Source: Galbula dea
Taxonomy: Eukaryota > Chordata > Aves > Piciformes > Galbulidae
NCBI GenBank assembly: GCA_013399015.1
Contig: VWZX01004771.1
Span: 762,182 to 826,181, forward strand
DNA: 64,000 bases
Direction: 5' to 3'
Below, in pieces: positions 36,181 through 48,548 of the stretch (positions are counted from its first letter, which is position 1; every line of letters starts with the position of its first letter). The notes beneath the pieces are model-generated. The model was given only the letters and a program-made list of their open reading frames with translations, was not told the origin of the DNA and ran no database searches. The position numbers were made by a program, and so were the translations under genes.

Positions 36181-37814
36181 AATTGGTTATAGGAAAGCTG
36201 AGGTGCTTAACCTCCCAGAGCATCCAGAGGTCTATTTCCTGGTCCTTCCTCCCATGGAAGGGACACACAGTTTGGGACAGAAGCAAATCTTGGCTTTCCA
36301 ACCCTTTATATATTTGTTTGGTTTTAGCATGTGGAAGTGGGAGGGCTGGGTGAAGGACAGTATAAAGTTGGCTTCCCTAGTGATTGTGTGGTAAATTGAA
36401 ACTTGGATTTAGGTCTCTGGAGCTGGCATGGTGCCATGTCAATATGGCATTGTGGCTGCTCCTCTCTTTCCTCTGTCAACACCAGAAAAATATTAGAGCT
36501 GAAAATGTCATTATTATCAAAGCAATATGTATGGGAAAGAGGGAATCTGTCCCTAGGCATGGAAAGTTTTGAAGTACATTTAAATGACAGAATTAACATT
36601 CATTTCTGGATTTGTTTTAGCTTTTTAATGAATGCTTATATGTTTGTAATAATGCCTTTTTGTAATGAAACTCAGCAAAATCAGGACTCATGAAGTAAAC
36701 AGAATAGCAATGACATATTCTGTTCTAAATATCATGCAAAATTTAAGATGCACCCTCCAAAAAATGACATTCCATAAGGTAAAAGTCTTTAGTGAAGTTT
36801 GAGTGGAAAGATCTCATTGTCAGCATGACCTGAAAATGGACTAATGGTGATATTTGTCTGATGAATGTTGAGGCCAAATTGTGGTCACTCTGAGCATCCC
36901 TCAGTGGAGGTAAGAGGCTGTGGCTGTTCTCAGCTGCTAGGCCGTGGAAGGGGAATAGGAATGAGGAGGGTACAAAGTGTGTGGAAACAAACTCCTGGCA
37001 AACCTCAGCCTCTTGGGGCAGATGCAGCTCTGATAAGGCTGACAAAATGTTTGTCACATTGGCTGGTATTAAATTAAGTAAGCAGCTAAGAGGGCAATGG
37101 ATTAATTGGCTGGGAAGTTTTCACCCAAATAACACACAGAAGTGTAAAGCTGGAGAAAAAGTAACTGCATATGTACGGGCTAGAAATCAGAAGTTACTCA
37201 AAGGCTGTTTTTTCCCTTTGTCCTGTGAGTTTTCAAGGGCCAATCTTGTAACTTCACATGTTTCAGAGCTATGTTTACAAGGCTGAGCTCATCACTCTGT
37301 TTCCTTTAGAATCAGTGAAAAGAAACAAGCACCTCCAGCTAGCCTGCATTAGGGTAAATGAAATCACTCCTCCAAAAGTACCCTTTTTTCCTCCCCAGAG
37401 TATGAAGGAAACACAAGGTGACTAATCCAGGCTGAAATGCCCAGTGTCACAGTGCTGCCTTACAAAGTTATTGAGAAATAAAACATTAATGAGTACTGAA
37501 AACAGTGTTTCATTAATTTTTCTTGGCAGATAGTTCTTGGAGCTAGGACACTGACCAGACACAACTTCTGCTTCCTGCTGAATGGGAGCAACTAATTTCT
37601 TACATTTCCTCAGTTTTCATATCCATAAAATGCATACAACAATACTGGCCTAGATAAAATGCTTTGAGACCTTACTTTGAAACTGCTCTGGGAGTAGCAT
37701 TATTCATGACATTATTATTAGGTAGGTTCTGAGATATCTAATTAGAAAGTTAGTGTCTGCTTTGAAATCAAAGTAAGTTATAACTCCTTGCAAATAATAT
37801 AAATATAACTTACT

Positions 37815-38707
37815 GGGCATCAAATGCACCCTCAGTAAGTTTGCAGGTGACACTAAGTTGGGCAGGAGTGTTGATTTGCTGGAGGATGCAAAGTCTCTAC
37901 AGAGGGATGTGGACAAACTGGATCAATGGTCCAAGGCCAATGGAATGAAAGTTCAACAAGGCCAAGTGCTGGGTCCTGCATTTGGGTCACAACAACCCCA
38001 TGAACACTCCAGGCTTGGAGCAGAATTTCTGGGAAGCTGCCCAGTGGAAAAGGACCTCAGGGTGCTGATTGACAGCAGCTGAATGTGAGGCAGCAGAGTG
38101 CCCAGGTGGCCAAGAAGGCCAACAGCATCCTGGCTTGGATTACCAACAGTGTGGCCAGCAGGACCAGGGCAGGGATAGTCCTCCTGTACTGGGCTGCACC
38201 TTGTATCCTGGGTTCAGCTTTGTGCCGCTCACTCCAAGAGGGATATTGAGATGCTGGAGCATGTCCAGAAAAGGGCAGTGAAGCTCCTGAAGGGTCTAGA
38301 GTGCAAGTCTGATGAGGTGTGGCTGCGGGAACTGAGGTTGTTTAGTCTGGAGACAAGGAGGCTCAGGGAAGACCTTCTCACTCTCTCCAACTCCCTGAAA
38401 GGAGGCTGGAGCAAGATGGGGGTTGATCTCTTCTTCCAAGTAACAAGTAATAGGACTAGAGGAAATGGCCTCAAGTTGCACCAAAGGAGGTTTAGGTTGG
38501 ACATCAGGAGAAATGTCTTCCCCCAAAGGATTGTCAAAGCCTGGCTCAGGCTGCCCAGGGCAGTGATGGAGTCACCATCCCTGGAGGGATTGAAAAGATG
38601 TTTAGCTGTGATGCCAAGGGACATGTTTTAGTGATGTCCTGGCAGTGCTGGGCTACCAGTTGGACTTGATGTCTTAAAGAAGTCTTCCAACCAAAATGAT
38701 TCTATAA
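37815..38707 (+). mobile_element. CR1 LINE, ORF2 C-terminal part and 3' UTR, sense
   Basis: About 890 bp of sense CR1. It opens with the reverse-transcriptase tail (CACCCTCAGTAAGTTTGCAG, GACACTAAGTTGGGC) and continues through GGCCAATGGAATGAAAGTTC, GTGGCCAAGAAGGCCAACAG, GAAGGGTCTAGAGTGCAAGT and TTTAGGTTGGACATCAGGAG to the end AAAATGATTCTATAAA. Frameshifts split the coding region. The last piece (38251-38631) still reads open for 126 codons with the typical LFSLETRRLREDL segment. Confidence 0.95.
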
Positions 38708-39789
38708 ATATATTACAGTATAAAGGAAACTGCTTCTTTATAGGCTTAATTTAATCTGAGTACTTTCAAACCATTTACAAATAGCAGATTAACTGTTTAT
38801 TCCCATTTTCTAGCTTTACAAACTGGGGTACTCAGAGGTGAAGTCTTCACCATTGCTCTAGCTCTGCTTCAGGGCAGGCAATGGATTTGAGAAGGTCCTG
38901 TGCTCTGGCCATTACTTGGCATAGCTGAACACACTGCCTTCCCATGCTTTCTTATTAAGATGTTCCCATTCTTAATCTGTTTGAGAGATGTCATAGACAT
39001 AGGTATGTGTAAAGGAGTGGAAGCTTTACTGGGTATTGTGAGGTCATTGCTGAATCTGTGTGCCTCTCTGCTTTGGGTGAGACTGGAAACTAAGTGTCTA
39101 ATCTTTTAGTTTTGAACTCAAAAAGTGGCATTGTCTTAGGAAAAAGAAAAATACAACTGCAAAGGCAAAAATCTGTGAGCACTACAGATGTCTTGTGCAA
39201 CTTTTTGACCTTTCCAGAGTGGTAACAATGGTGAAATGTTGGACCTTCTATGTGAAATAGCAGAGAGAAAATACCACATATGATGATGATTTTAATCTGG
39301 AACCTTGAAGTTTTATACTGTCATCTTGCTGTTCATAAGTGCTCTCTGGATTTAGAGGATGTGATCTCTGCTCTGTGGCTTTGGCTGAGGTTTATATGTA
39401 TTCTCAGCCTTAGAGGGTGTACAAGAAGCCTGTCAACCCAGCACTAATGGCAGCAGGCCCATGACTCTGTGTATAATATTAATAGAAAGATTAAAAGCTT
39501 TGCAATATTACAGGAAAAAACCATTTTTTTCTCACTTACTCTGTATCCATTAAAACAAACATTGTGGTCCAAGTGCCTGCTGCTGGGAATATTTACATAG
39601 ACAAGATGTTTTTTCATTTTCTCCATCAGCCAAATACTTTTGCCCTTTCAATTTGTATTTGTCCTAAATTGCTCATTCTGAAATTCAAGAGAATAACCTG
39701 TGATAGAAATTTCCACCAGTGTTTCATCACTTGTTTCAGACAATTAAAGAAACCATTTTGTCTACCACAGGAATGGGACACAAAAGTAT

Positions 39790-40236
39790 ACATAGAATCA
39801 CAGAATCATTAAGGTTGGAAGAGACCTCTAAGATCATCAGGTCCAACCATCAACCTGTCACCACCATGCCACTAAACCATGTCCCTGAGTACCACATCTA
39901 GACACTTCATAAACATCTTCAGGGGTGTTGACTCCACAACTGCCCTGGGCAGCCTGGGCCAATGCCTAACAACTCTTTCAGTGAAGAAATTTTTCCTAAT
40001 ATCCAATCTAAACCTCCCCTGGTGTAACCTGAGGCCATTTCTTTCCTTTTGTCCTACCACTGGTAACCCAGGAGAAGAGACTGACCCCCATCTCACTCCA
40101 GCCTCCTTTTAGGTAGTTGTAGAGAGAGATAAGGTCTCCTCTGAGCCTCTTCTTCCTCAGACTGAACAACCCCAGTTCCCTCAGCCACTTCTCCTAAGAC
40201 TTATTCTCCAGACCTCGTTGCCCTTCTCTGGACACA
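39790..40236 (-). mobile_element. CR1 LINE 3' half, antisense
   Basis: ATAGAATCACAGAATCATTA, GAGACCTCTAAGATCATCAG, TCAACCTGTCACCACCATGC, TCTTTCAGTGAAGAAATTTT and CAGACTGAACAACCCCAG. It runs to GACCTCGTTGCCCTTCTCTG, so about 445 bp remain. A partial open frame (about 74 codons) is left on the minus strand. Confidence 0.94.
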
Positions 40237-40473
40237 AATGCATTAGTGATAGTAAATAGGCAACAAGGTAAAAACCATGTGTGGTGGCTTGGTGCCCTTT
40301 TAGGTTCAGTTTTATCAAAATGAAAAGTGTATTTTAAAGAATGTGTACTTTCTGTGTAGTTGCATCATTATGGTTCCTAGAACTAAGCTGCTGATAAACT
40401 TGGAATAGGATGCAAACCATAAGGATTATGGTATTGCTGCAGTAATCACCTTTGTATTTCAGTTGGGTACAAT

Positions 40474-40710
40474 TAATCACAGAATGTTAGGGGTTGGAAG
40501 GGACCTCTGGAGATCACCTAGTTCAGCCCCCCTCACAGAGCAGGTTTACCTGGAGCAGGTTGCCCAGGATGGTGTCCAGGCAGGTTTGGAATGTCTCCAG
40601 AGACAAGAGACTCCACCACCTCTCTGGGCAGCTTGGGCCAGTGCTCCATCAATCTCAAAGTTCCTCCTTATGTTTAGATGGAACTTCCTATGTTCAAGTT
40701 TGTGAACATA
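40474..40710 (-). mobile_element. CR1 LINE 3' part, antisense
   Basis: AATCACAGAATGTTAGGGG, TTGGAAGGGACCTCTGGAGA, GAGCAGGTTGCCCAGGATGG, GACTCCACCACCTCTCTGG and ATGTTTAGATGGAACTTCC. Same subfamily type as 21472 and 63446. Confidence 0.92.
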
Positions 40711-40874
40711 ATGGACAACATTGATAGAAACCAGTGGGGATAAGGAACCTGAGTATCATTTGGCTTACTGTATCTTAGAAAGTGTTAACTTCAAAAAAAT
40801 TAATAGAAAAAAATCTTTAGTGGCATTTTTTTTCCCTACAGTGCCTTTAATAGCATTGGTAGGAATGTTTTTTT

Positions 40875-40927
40875 CACTGAAATATCCCAAGTTTGAAGGG
40901 ACTCCCAAGGATCATCAAGTCCAACTT
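40875..40927 (-). mobile_element. CR1 LINE extreme 3' tail, antisense
   Basis: AATATCCCAAGTTTGAAGGG, ACTCCCAAGGATCATCAAGT and CCAACTT: about 50 bp of an old CR1 end. Confidence 0.65.
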
Positions 40928-41515
40928 CTTTTGAACTTCTCTTTAGATTTTGAATTATTTTGGTTTCTTGATGACAGCCTTAATGCCATTTTCCTTGATT
41001 AGCTAGAGAGCCAACTCACTGTGGTTTTAGTCTTTGGTGAATCATCTTACAAACATTTTGCAATGTTATTTCCTAAGGAAGTCTAAAAATTCAGCTTGAC
41101 AAACCCGGCTTAACAAAACTAGACTCTAAATAAAGTCCTAGAAAACAATATTCTATTATCTATAAGAGCAGGTCTGTGCATCACTGTAAACCAGTGTAAG
41201 TATTGTAGGAAACACCTGTTTTGAACAGATAGTTCTGAGTGGAAGCAGTTGAAATGCCTGGATGGACTTTTTCAGTCACCTTTTGTTAAAGGAATGCTGG
41301 TAATAAATAGTCTAAATAATAAATAGTAACTAATAGTTGAGTAACTATAGTAAGTAAGAGTTGAGTGTGGTGTGTATGGGTTTTTATTGAGCTTAGTCTA
41401 CCTAGCACAAATTCTGGAAGGGTTTTTACTACTTAGTAGTTCCAAGTGGGAAGTCTGAGCTTAATATGAATTAAGGTACAGATGATTCTATGATAAGGTG
41501 CCAGGTAACCTGAGG

Positions 41516-41670
41516 TATTTGGAGTCTCCTTCTCTGAAGAGATTCCAGACCCACCTGGACTTGATCCTGGGCAGCCTGCTCTGGGTGACCCTGCTTTAGC
41601 AGGGGTTTGGACTGGATGATCCCCAGAGGTCCCTTCCAAACTCCACTGTACTGTGTGGTTCTGTGATTCC
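41516..41670 (+). mobile_element. CR1 LINE 3' tail, sense
   Basis: GGAGTCTCCTTCTCTGAAGA, GATCCTGGGCAGCCTGCTCT, CCTGCTTTAGCAGGGGTTTG, CCCCAGAGGTCCCTTCC and the end TGTGGTTCTGTGATTC. The 3' end is intact. Confidence 0.92.
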
Positions 41671-42929
41671 TAGCTGCTGTTACTGAGGAAATAAAGCAGG
41701 AAAAGCATCTATGTGGGAGTCATCAAATTGCCATTATTTTAGCCAATAAGTGGATCATTTTATAATTGTAATTTGTCATATTGCTTTTAATACTGGCAAG
41801 CATTTAAGTTTGGGCCATCACTGTATTTCCATCTCCTCTTTGTCCTTACCTGCTTCTTCCAATTGTGGATTCAGCAAACCACCTGCATTCAGGTATCTCT
41901 TGCTGGTTTGGAGCATAATACTACTTAGAATGTATATCCCAAGAAAATTGATCAGCTCTGTACAGTATCTGTATTGATTCTCACTTGCCCTAGGTTAAAA
42001 GCTGAACTGGAAGTGGATGATTAATAATTAGAGCAAGGAATTTCCTATATCAATATGCTGTCTAGGTAATAGTGCCTTTGCTGCTAAGAGACTCCTTCAG
42101 GTGCTGTTCACCTCCCAGCTTCTCAGAAGCCTGCCTGTAGAGAATTAAGATGTTCAACAACATGTCAGTGACATTTCTCTTTGGAAAGATCTAACCCACT
42201 CCATATAAGTATCATTCTTTATTATTTGTAATCACCTCTCTTGTGTGTGTGAAGTAACAGTTCATTCAGAGCTGAGAAACAGGGCTGGATTTCAGACTGA
42301 GAATTTGTTTGTATATGGAAACATTTTTTTGCAAGCTTATGTTACTTACAGTTTTGTTACAGGCATCTCATGGCAAGCCTAGGGAGGTGTGAAGGGGATT
42401 TTTTGGTGTGAGAGAGTATTCCTTCAGATTGTAATGAAGTTGCCCCTCTCTCATTATTGTCTTTATGTCTTTCATGGAATTTCCTAGGAGTTGTAGCTGA
42501 GAAATGCACATTTAGAGGATAGGATTTTTTGCTGCTCTTCTACATAGGAGTGTTTTAAATGGGAATGCAATTCCAGCACTTTTTTGATCCTGCACTATGT
42601 GGAAATCATCTAGAAATCATGCCTGAAGAATTTGCTATGAGATGCTGACTTGCAGGACTTAATTGGTGGGATTGTGGGCTGGCCAGAGCTGCAGCCATGT
42701 CCATGGTGGTGGTGGGATTATCAGCCCATTAGAAGTGGAAGCTGCATCTGGCAAAGCTGGGAAACTGCTGATTTGGGGTTTAGAAGAGCATGTGCTCTTT
42801 TCTGTGGGCAGCTCCTGCAATCAGTCATCCTAAATAGCACAAAGGGCCAAGAATGCCCCAAGTCTCCTTGCCAAAGAGCAAGTGGAAGTGTCTTCTCTTG
42901 TAATTATTTTAGGATGATATGTGACAGTA

Positions 42930-43258
42930 CCTAAAGGGGATTACAAGATAGAAGGGGAGAGACTTTTTAGCTGGTCAGATTGTAATAGGACAAGGGGGAA
43001 TGGATACAAGCTGAAGGGGGGGAAATTCAGACCAGAAATTAGAAGAAGGTTCTTTACCCAGAGGGTGGTGAGGCACTGGAACAGGTTGCCCAGAGAGGCT
43101 GTGGCTGCCCCATCCCTGGCAGTGTTTAAGGCCAGGCTGAATGTGGCCCTGGGCAGCCTGGTCTACTGTGTAGCATCCCTGCCCATGGCAGAGGGGATGG
43201 AACTAGATGATCTTTGAGGTCCCTTCCAACCTGGGCCATTCTGCGATTCTATGATAGG
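42930..43258 (+). mobile_element. CR1 LINE 3' part, sense
   Basis: GGGATTACAAGATAGAAGGG, GGACAAGGGGGAATGG, GGCACTGGAACAGGTTGCCC, CATCCCTGGCAGTGTTTAAG and GGTCCCTTCCAACCTGGGCC, ending TGCGATTCTATGATAGG. A frame of 98 codons (42921-43217) still encodes the RVVRHWNRLPREAV segment typical of the CR1 ORF2 end. Confidence 0.95.
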
Positions 43259-44159
43259 AGATACCTGTCTGGACTCTGTAGAGTGTACAGAAGTCTGTGT
43301 ACATAGGGAGCTTTGGTTTTGTGTTTTATCTCTTGTCTTCTGCTAGGTTACAGAAAATCCTCACTGGTTTTAAAAGAAGAAAGAATAATTCCTAGCTCAA
43401 ACAGCATCTTTACTTCTCTATGCCATTAAGGGTTCTCATGCTGTTTTATAAGATTTCATCTGTCACCTTGTCTTGGGCTTCTTTTATCTATGTCATACTC
43501 TGCTGAATGATGCAATGCCCTCTTACTGTAAGAGTAAATCCTGTGCTTCTACCTTGCTTATAATCAAGTCTGCTAAAGTAAGAATTTCCTCCATGTGTTT
43601 TCCCAGTGCTGAGGTTTCTCATGACTTTCCAAGCAGTACCTGAAAATTCAGAGCATGGCATTACAGAAGTGGCAGACCCTATCTGACTAGAAGCCAAATT
43701 CCTCCTGTATGCAAAAAAGAAAAGTATCAATACTCTTCTTTTGTGATCTTTTAAAATAAATATAGACAGTTTTAACCTTTCTGATGGATCCTGAAACTTT
43801 CATTTCTGAAGGAGCTGTTACCTTTTTTTATTGACTCTCTGTTTCTTTGGAGTTCCTGCAGCAGGGCTGTTGTTGAATACCTGGATCTCTGAGTGAATCC
43901 TGCTGTCCTTTGTGATAGTCATTGTTGCCCAAGCTGCCGAAGTGTCACTGTGTCCTGACATGTCCCACACTGTGCTTCTATATCCATAAGTACAGAAACC
44001 TTCAGTATCAGACCAGCCTTAGGGTAGCAAGAATTCCCATGCTCTTTCACTTTGTGCTGTAGAGTAACTGGTACCCTAATGTCTTGTTCAGAGTTTCTCC
44101 AAAGTGCAGATATTTTCCATTCTTTAAGTCCAAATTCAGGAACTTTGTATTACAGCTCT

Positions 44160-44310
44160 CAGAGCACAAATACTTGACAGGTGTATAGAGAATGGATTAT
44201 TGGAGAGGCTTTTCAAGATGTTAGTAAATCATGTGGATTTAGCTGGAGTTGCTGATATCTGAGATGCATGCTGATGATAATTAGATTACACCTTCATTTT
44301 TCATGTACTT
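44160..44310. promoter_or_regulatory. Possible conserved non-coding block
   Basis: Unique A/T-rich sequence with AATGGATTATTGG, GTTAGTAAATCATGTGG and GATGATAATTAGATTACACC (homeodomain-type cores). Nearby flanks are repeat-free. Confidence 0.2.
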
Positions 44311-44699
44311 TTCATTACTTTTTCTTCTGTTACCATATTTTCATGTCTGTTAGTAAGCTATCAAACAGTTGATTTTCCAAAGAGCTGAAAGTTGAAAGCA
44401 TCTGTGCTTTCTTGCTTTTCTGAGTTACTATTTTTCAATCCTAGTGACTTTTCAGTTTCAGGTTTTGTTTTTGCACTGAAATAAGATCTTTGTTGCAATT
44501 TGGTTGTTTTTTTAATGTGTAGCAGATGTGAAAGGAGGAAAAGCCCAAATAAAAAGAGGACTTAACATGTATAAAATGTAAACATTCTTGATCCTTTTAA
44601 ATACAAATTTACAAGTGAAAACATACCTATGGCCATTCTGATTGCTACTGAAACACTTGTGACAGTGGAGTATTTTGGCTGCTTAAAAGGATATGATGT

Positions 44700-45085
44700 C
44701 AATATTGGAATTATAATTGAATAATAATAGGCAATTAGCCTCAGGTCTTTAAGTAGCTTGCAAACATTAAACAGTTTGCAATCTTTCTGAGGCCATGATA
44801 TGTGTCTTTGTGAGCTGCCTGTAACTGTCTTACAAACGTGGAACCCTGTATGTTGTATGGTAAAGCAATAAGAAGGCCATGGATTGACTTATGAGCACTA
44901 ATTAGCAATAAAGGCTTCCAGTTTGTCAGAGTTTCTGCCTCCTGGGGCAAGGATGACTAGTAAGAGGAAAATGTTGGCATTTCAGTTGTGTCCTACTGGA
45001 ATCATTGTTTTCAATTACAGTTCATGCAGGGCTTTCAAAGACCTTACAATGCTGAGAATAAAATGAGCTCATTACACTCCAGTTG
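44700..45085. promoter_or_regulatory. Possible conserved non-coding block
   Basis: About 385 bp of unique sequence with dense homeodomain-type cores (ATTATAATTGAATAATAATAG, GGCAATTAGCC, GAGCACTAATTAGCAATAAA) and GTTTTCAATTACAG, followed by GAATAAAATGAGCTCATTAC. It sits in the largest CR1-free span of intron 9 (43.3-46.9 kb). Exclusion of insertions plus motif density suggests constraint, but no alignment was made. Confidence 0.35.
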
Positions 45086-46954
45086 GAATCCATAGCTCTT
45101 GAACATTTTTGTCATGGCCCCAAGGCTTCTGCAGTATCTCTCCAGCTGCTGGCAGACTGTGACTTCCTTTGGTGCCCATCAGTAGCATAGTCGAATCCTT
45201 TCAACTGGCTACTAATCAATATCACAGCCACTTGAGTGTGCCTCGGTGTTTGGGCTGATGCCTCTTGCCTTTGAATGCTTCTTGCCTCCTACTAGAAGGA
45301 AAAGAGGTGAGTCAAACTGGACAAGAGCATGCAGACATGTCAGATGCAGGCCATGGTCTACAAGACCACCCAGATGAACGTGGATTTTACAGTCACTTTT
45401 TCAGTCTCACAGGAAAAACCTCAGGGTAGGAAACTGAATACAGATTTTGCCAGGAAATACCACTCTGTGTGTCTTCTCCTTTCTTTTGGCCACCCATGCA
45501 TGCCAACACTTCTTTCTAAAATACAGCTCCAAGAAAAACTGCCTTTTGAAGACTTGTACTGTGGTTTGGAAATCCTGCTTTGTTTTCCCAGAGAAGCAGT
45601 GTTTGGACCCTGGTGTCTTTAAGCAGTGTGCAGCTCTGTGGTTTATTTGAGTGTTGTGTGAGCTGTTAAATCTGAGAGGCCCAGTGGCAATGAGGATGTG
45701 GAGACTCGTTCCTGGGAGTGCAATTGACCTGATTCTGAGTTACTGTGGAATTGGAAGTGTGTGTGCATAGTTGTAGCATACTGTAACCCCCCCCTTTTTC
45801 TTTTCTTTGGAGTGTTGTCTGTCATCCAACATTCTTCAGAGAACACTTCCAGAATTGGATTCTGTATTGCTGTTTAAAGACTAAAACCATTTTCTCAGGT
45901 TCAGATTTCCCTTATCTTGACTTCTTTCATTGACACCCATTTAACCTTTCTCTTTTCATTCTCAAAACAAACAAGGAAGGATCTTGCTTCCTTGTGCTGT
46001 TTCCTGAATTTCTGTATTCACTCCCCATGTCCTAGCAGTTTACATTCAAGCTTCCTATTCTGTTCACAGAGTTTTGAGACAGAAGGTAGGATCATCTGGA
46101 CTGATCTGTAAGTCATAATTCACCACCTTTCCTTTCAATCCAGTGACTTCTAGCTTGAGTGCATCTTCTGTAATAATACCCAGTCTTGTTTGAAAGGCAA
46201 GATGTACAAAATCAGCTGCTGTCCTTGTTAAGCCCTTCCAGAGGTTAACCACTGTTACTATTCAAAATGTCTGCCTTATTTATACTTTGAATTTGCCTGG
46301 CTTCAGATTTCAGTCCCTGTTTTTTGTTATGTCTTTCTTCAGTTGGTTGAAGATATGTGACATTTTTCTTCCTGTGTAGCTACTTGGGTACATGTTCATG
46401 AAACCCACTTTTGGCCCTTTTTTTAGTAAGCTAAACTGATGACTCTCCAAGTCACACCATATTTTCTCCTGTCCTCACATAACTTATGGGGTTCTTTTCC
46501 TGCACCATTTCCAGTGTTTTAACATGCTTTGGAAAATACAAACATCAGAATCAAACAATATTTTAGCATCTGTCTGACTATGTCTGCAGACAGGGAAAAT
46601 TGTCCTCCACTCTCCCCCCATTTCTTACTATTTATCCATCTCCATATATGAAGATGGCATTCATCCATTTTGCCCCAGCAGCATGATGAGAACTAATGTC
46701 CACTCTGACCTCTAAATCCATTTCAGCAGGTGCTTTTAAGGACAAAGTTGCCTTGGTCTTAGTGTTTAATTGTGTGTTGAGTTGTGTCAGTCTATTTTTT
46801 GTTCCAATGTATCTTGCTTACTAAGCAGTCCAGAGAGCTTTGTATGATCTTATTGTCCTTTGCAAATTGCACTGGGAATTCATTTGTATTTCAGACCATG
46901 GATGAACATGTCAGTGGCTTCAGGCCCAGAGTCAGTTCTTACAGACTCTACTTA

Positions 46955-47620
46955 GCACAGAATCCCAGCATGGTGGGGGTTGGAAGGAGCTTCTGGAGAT
47001 CATCCTGTCCAACCCAACTGCTCAACCAGGGTCACCTAGAGCACGTTACACAAGACCATCTCCAGACAGCTTTTGAGTATCTCCCACGATGGAGACTCCA
47101 CCACCTCCTTGGGAAACCTGTGTCAGGGCTTGATCACCCTTACAGTGAAAAAGTGCTTCCTCATGTTCAGATGGAGCCTCCTGAATTTTGGTTTATTCCT
47201 GTTGCCCCTTGTCCTGTTCCTGGACACTGGGGAAGAGAGCCTGGCTCCATCTTCCTTACACCTTCCATTCAGGTATTTGTATAGATTGATGAGACCTAAG
47301 GAAAAACTTTCCTGTGAGGGTGATGGAGCACTGGAAGATGTTGCCCAGCGTGGAGTGGAGTCTCCTTCTCTGGAGAGATTCCAAACCTGCTTGGATGTGA
47401 TCCTGGGCAACCTGCTCTGTGTGGCCCTACTTCAGCAGGGTGGTTGGACTAGGTCATCCCCAGAGGTCCCTTCCAGCCCTCACAGTTCTGTGACTCTTCC
47501 CTAAGCCTTCTCCAGGCTAAGCAGTCCCAGGTCTCTTAAGCATTTCCTCGTAGGAGAGATGCTCTGCTGTCTTCATAATCTTTGTGGCTTTTTGCCGGAC
47601 TCTCTCCAGTCTGTCCATGT
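46955..47620 (-). mobile_element. CR1 LINE, antisense, split by a nested sense CR1
   Basis: The outer element runs antisense from ACAGAATCCCAGCATGGTGG through GGTCACCTAGAGCACGTTAC, AGTGAAAAAGTGCTTCCTC and TTGTATAGATTGATGAGACC. It resumes after the insert with CCTAAGCCTTCTCCAGGCTA, AGCAGTCCCAGGTC and GGACTCTCTCCAGTCTGTCC. The two halves are collinear in the CR1 consensus as I know it. The insert occupies about 47301-47499. Confidence 0.9.
47301..47499 (+). mobile_element. CR1 LINE 3' tail, sense, nested in antisense CR1
   Basis: GGTGATGGAGCACTGGAAGA, GGAGTCTCCTTCTCTGGAGA, GTGATCCTGGGCAACCTGCT and CCCCAGAGGTCCCTTCCAGC, ending CACAGTTCTGTGACTCTTC. CCTAAG occurs on both sides (47295-47300 and 47500-47505), consistent with a 6-bp target duplication. 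It is therefore younger than the element it splits. Confidence 0.85.
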
Positions 47621-47939
47621 CTTTAGCTTCTTCTAGCTTTGTGTTCTCTACTTCTGCCTGCTTTTGTAGGACTAGAACAGAATTTTGGAGTATATGGAGA
47701 ACCCTTCAGAAACTGTTACTGTGACACTTGAGAGGCTACATGTTAAACAGGCAGCAAGAAATGGAAATCTACTCCCATTGCAGGTTGCTTTGGATCCAGT
47801 TTTGTATCCACAGGTTTCTTTGTTGCTACATAAAGCATCATTTGACTTGTGAATTTTCATGACTGTGTACTCCAGTGCTCTGTTCTACTGGGAAGGATGC
47901 TGTAGAGCACAAGGAGAATCATTTTCCATTTATCCTGCT

Positions 47940-48080
47940 TAAATTCTCAGTGTGACTTAGTACTTTGATGGTGAAAGCAATTAATCATAGGCAGAATCTA
48001 CTCCTTAGCCATCAGAACTGATTAACATTCTAGATGTATCTACAATTGTAATTGATATAATAACCTTTATTTTTCTTCAA
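47940..48080. promoter_or_regulatory. Possible conserved non-coding block before exon 10
   Basis: Homeodomain-type cores cluster here: AAGCAATTAATCATAGG, GAACTGATTAACATTC, CTACAATTGTAATTGATATAA. It lies 210-350 bp upstream of exon 10, so it could also relate to splicing. Motifs only. Confidence 0.2.
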
Positions 48081-48186
48081 AGAAGGAAATGTAGCTGAAC
48101 AGCTGAACTTCTCCCCCTTCATATGCTTACCTGTTTGCCTCACTGAAAGTCAGGTGTAAAAAGGCCATTAAGAAGCTTTTGTTTAA

Positions 48187-48516
<330 letters not shown>

Positions 48517-48548
48517 TAGAAGGTTGAGGAATCACTTCACGGTGCTGA

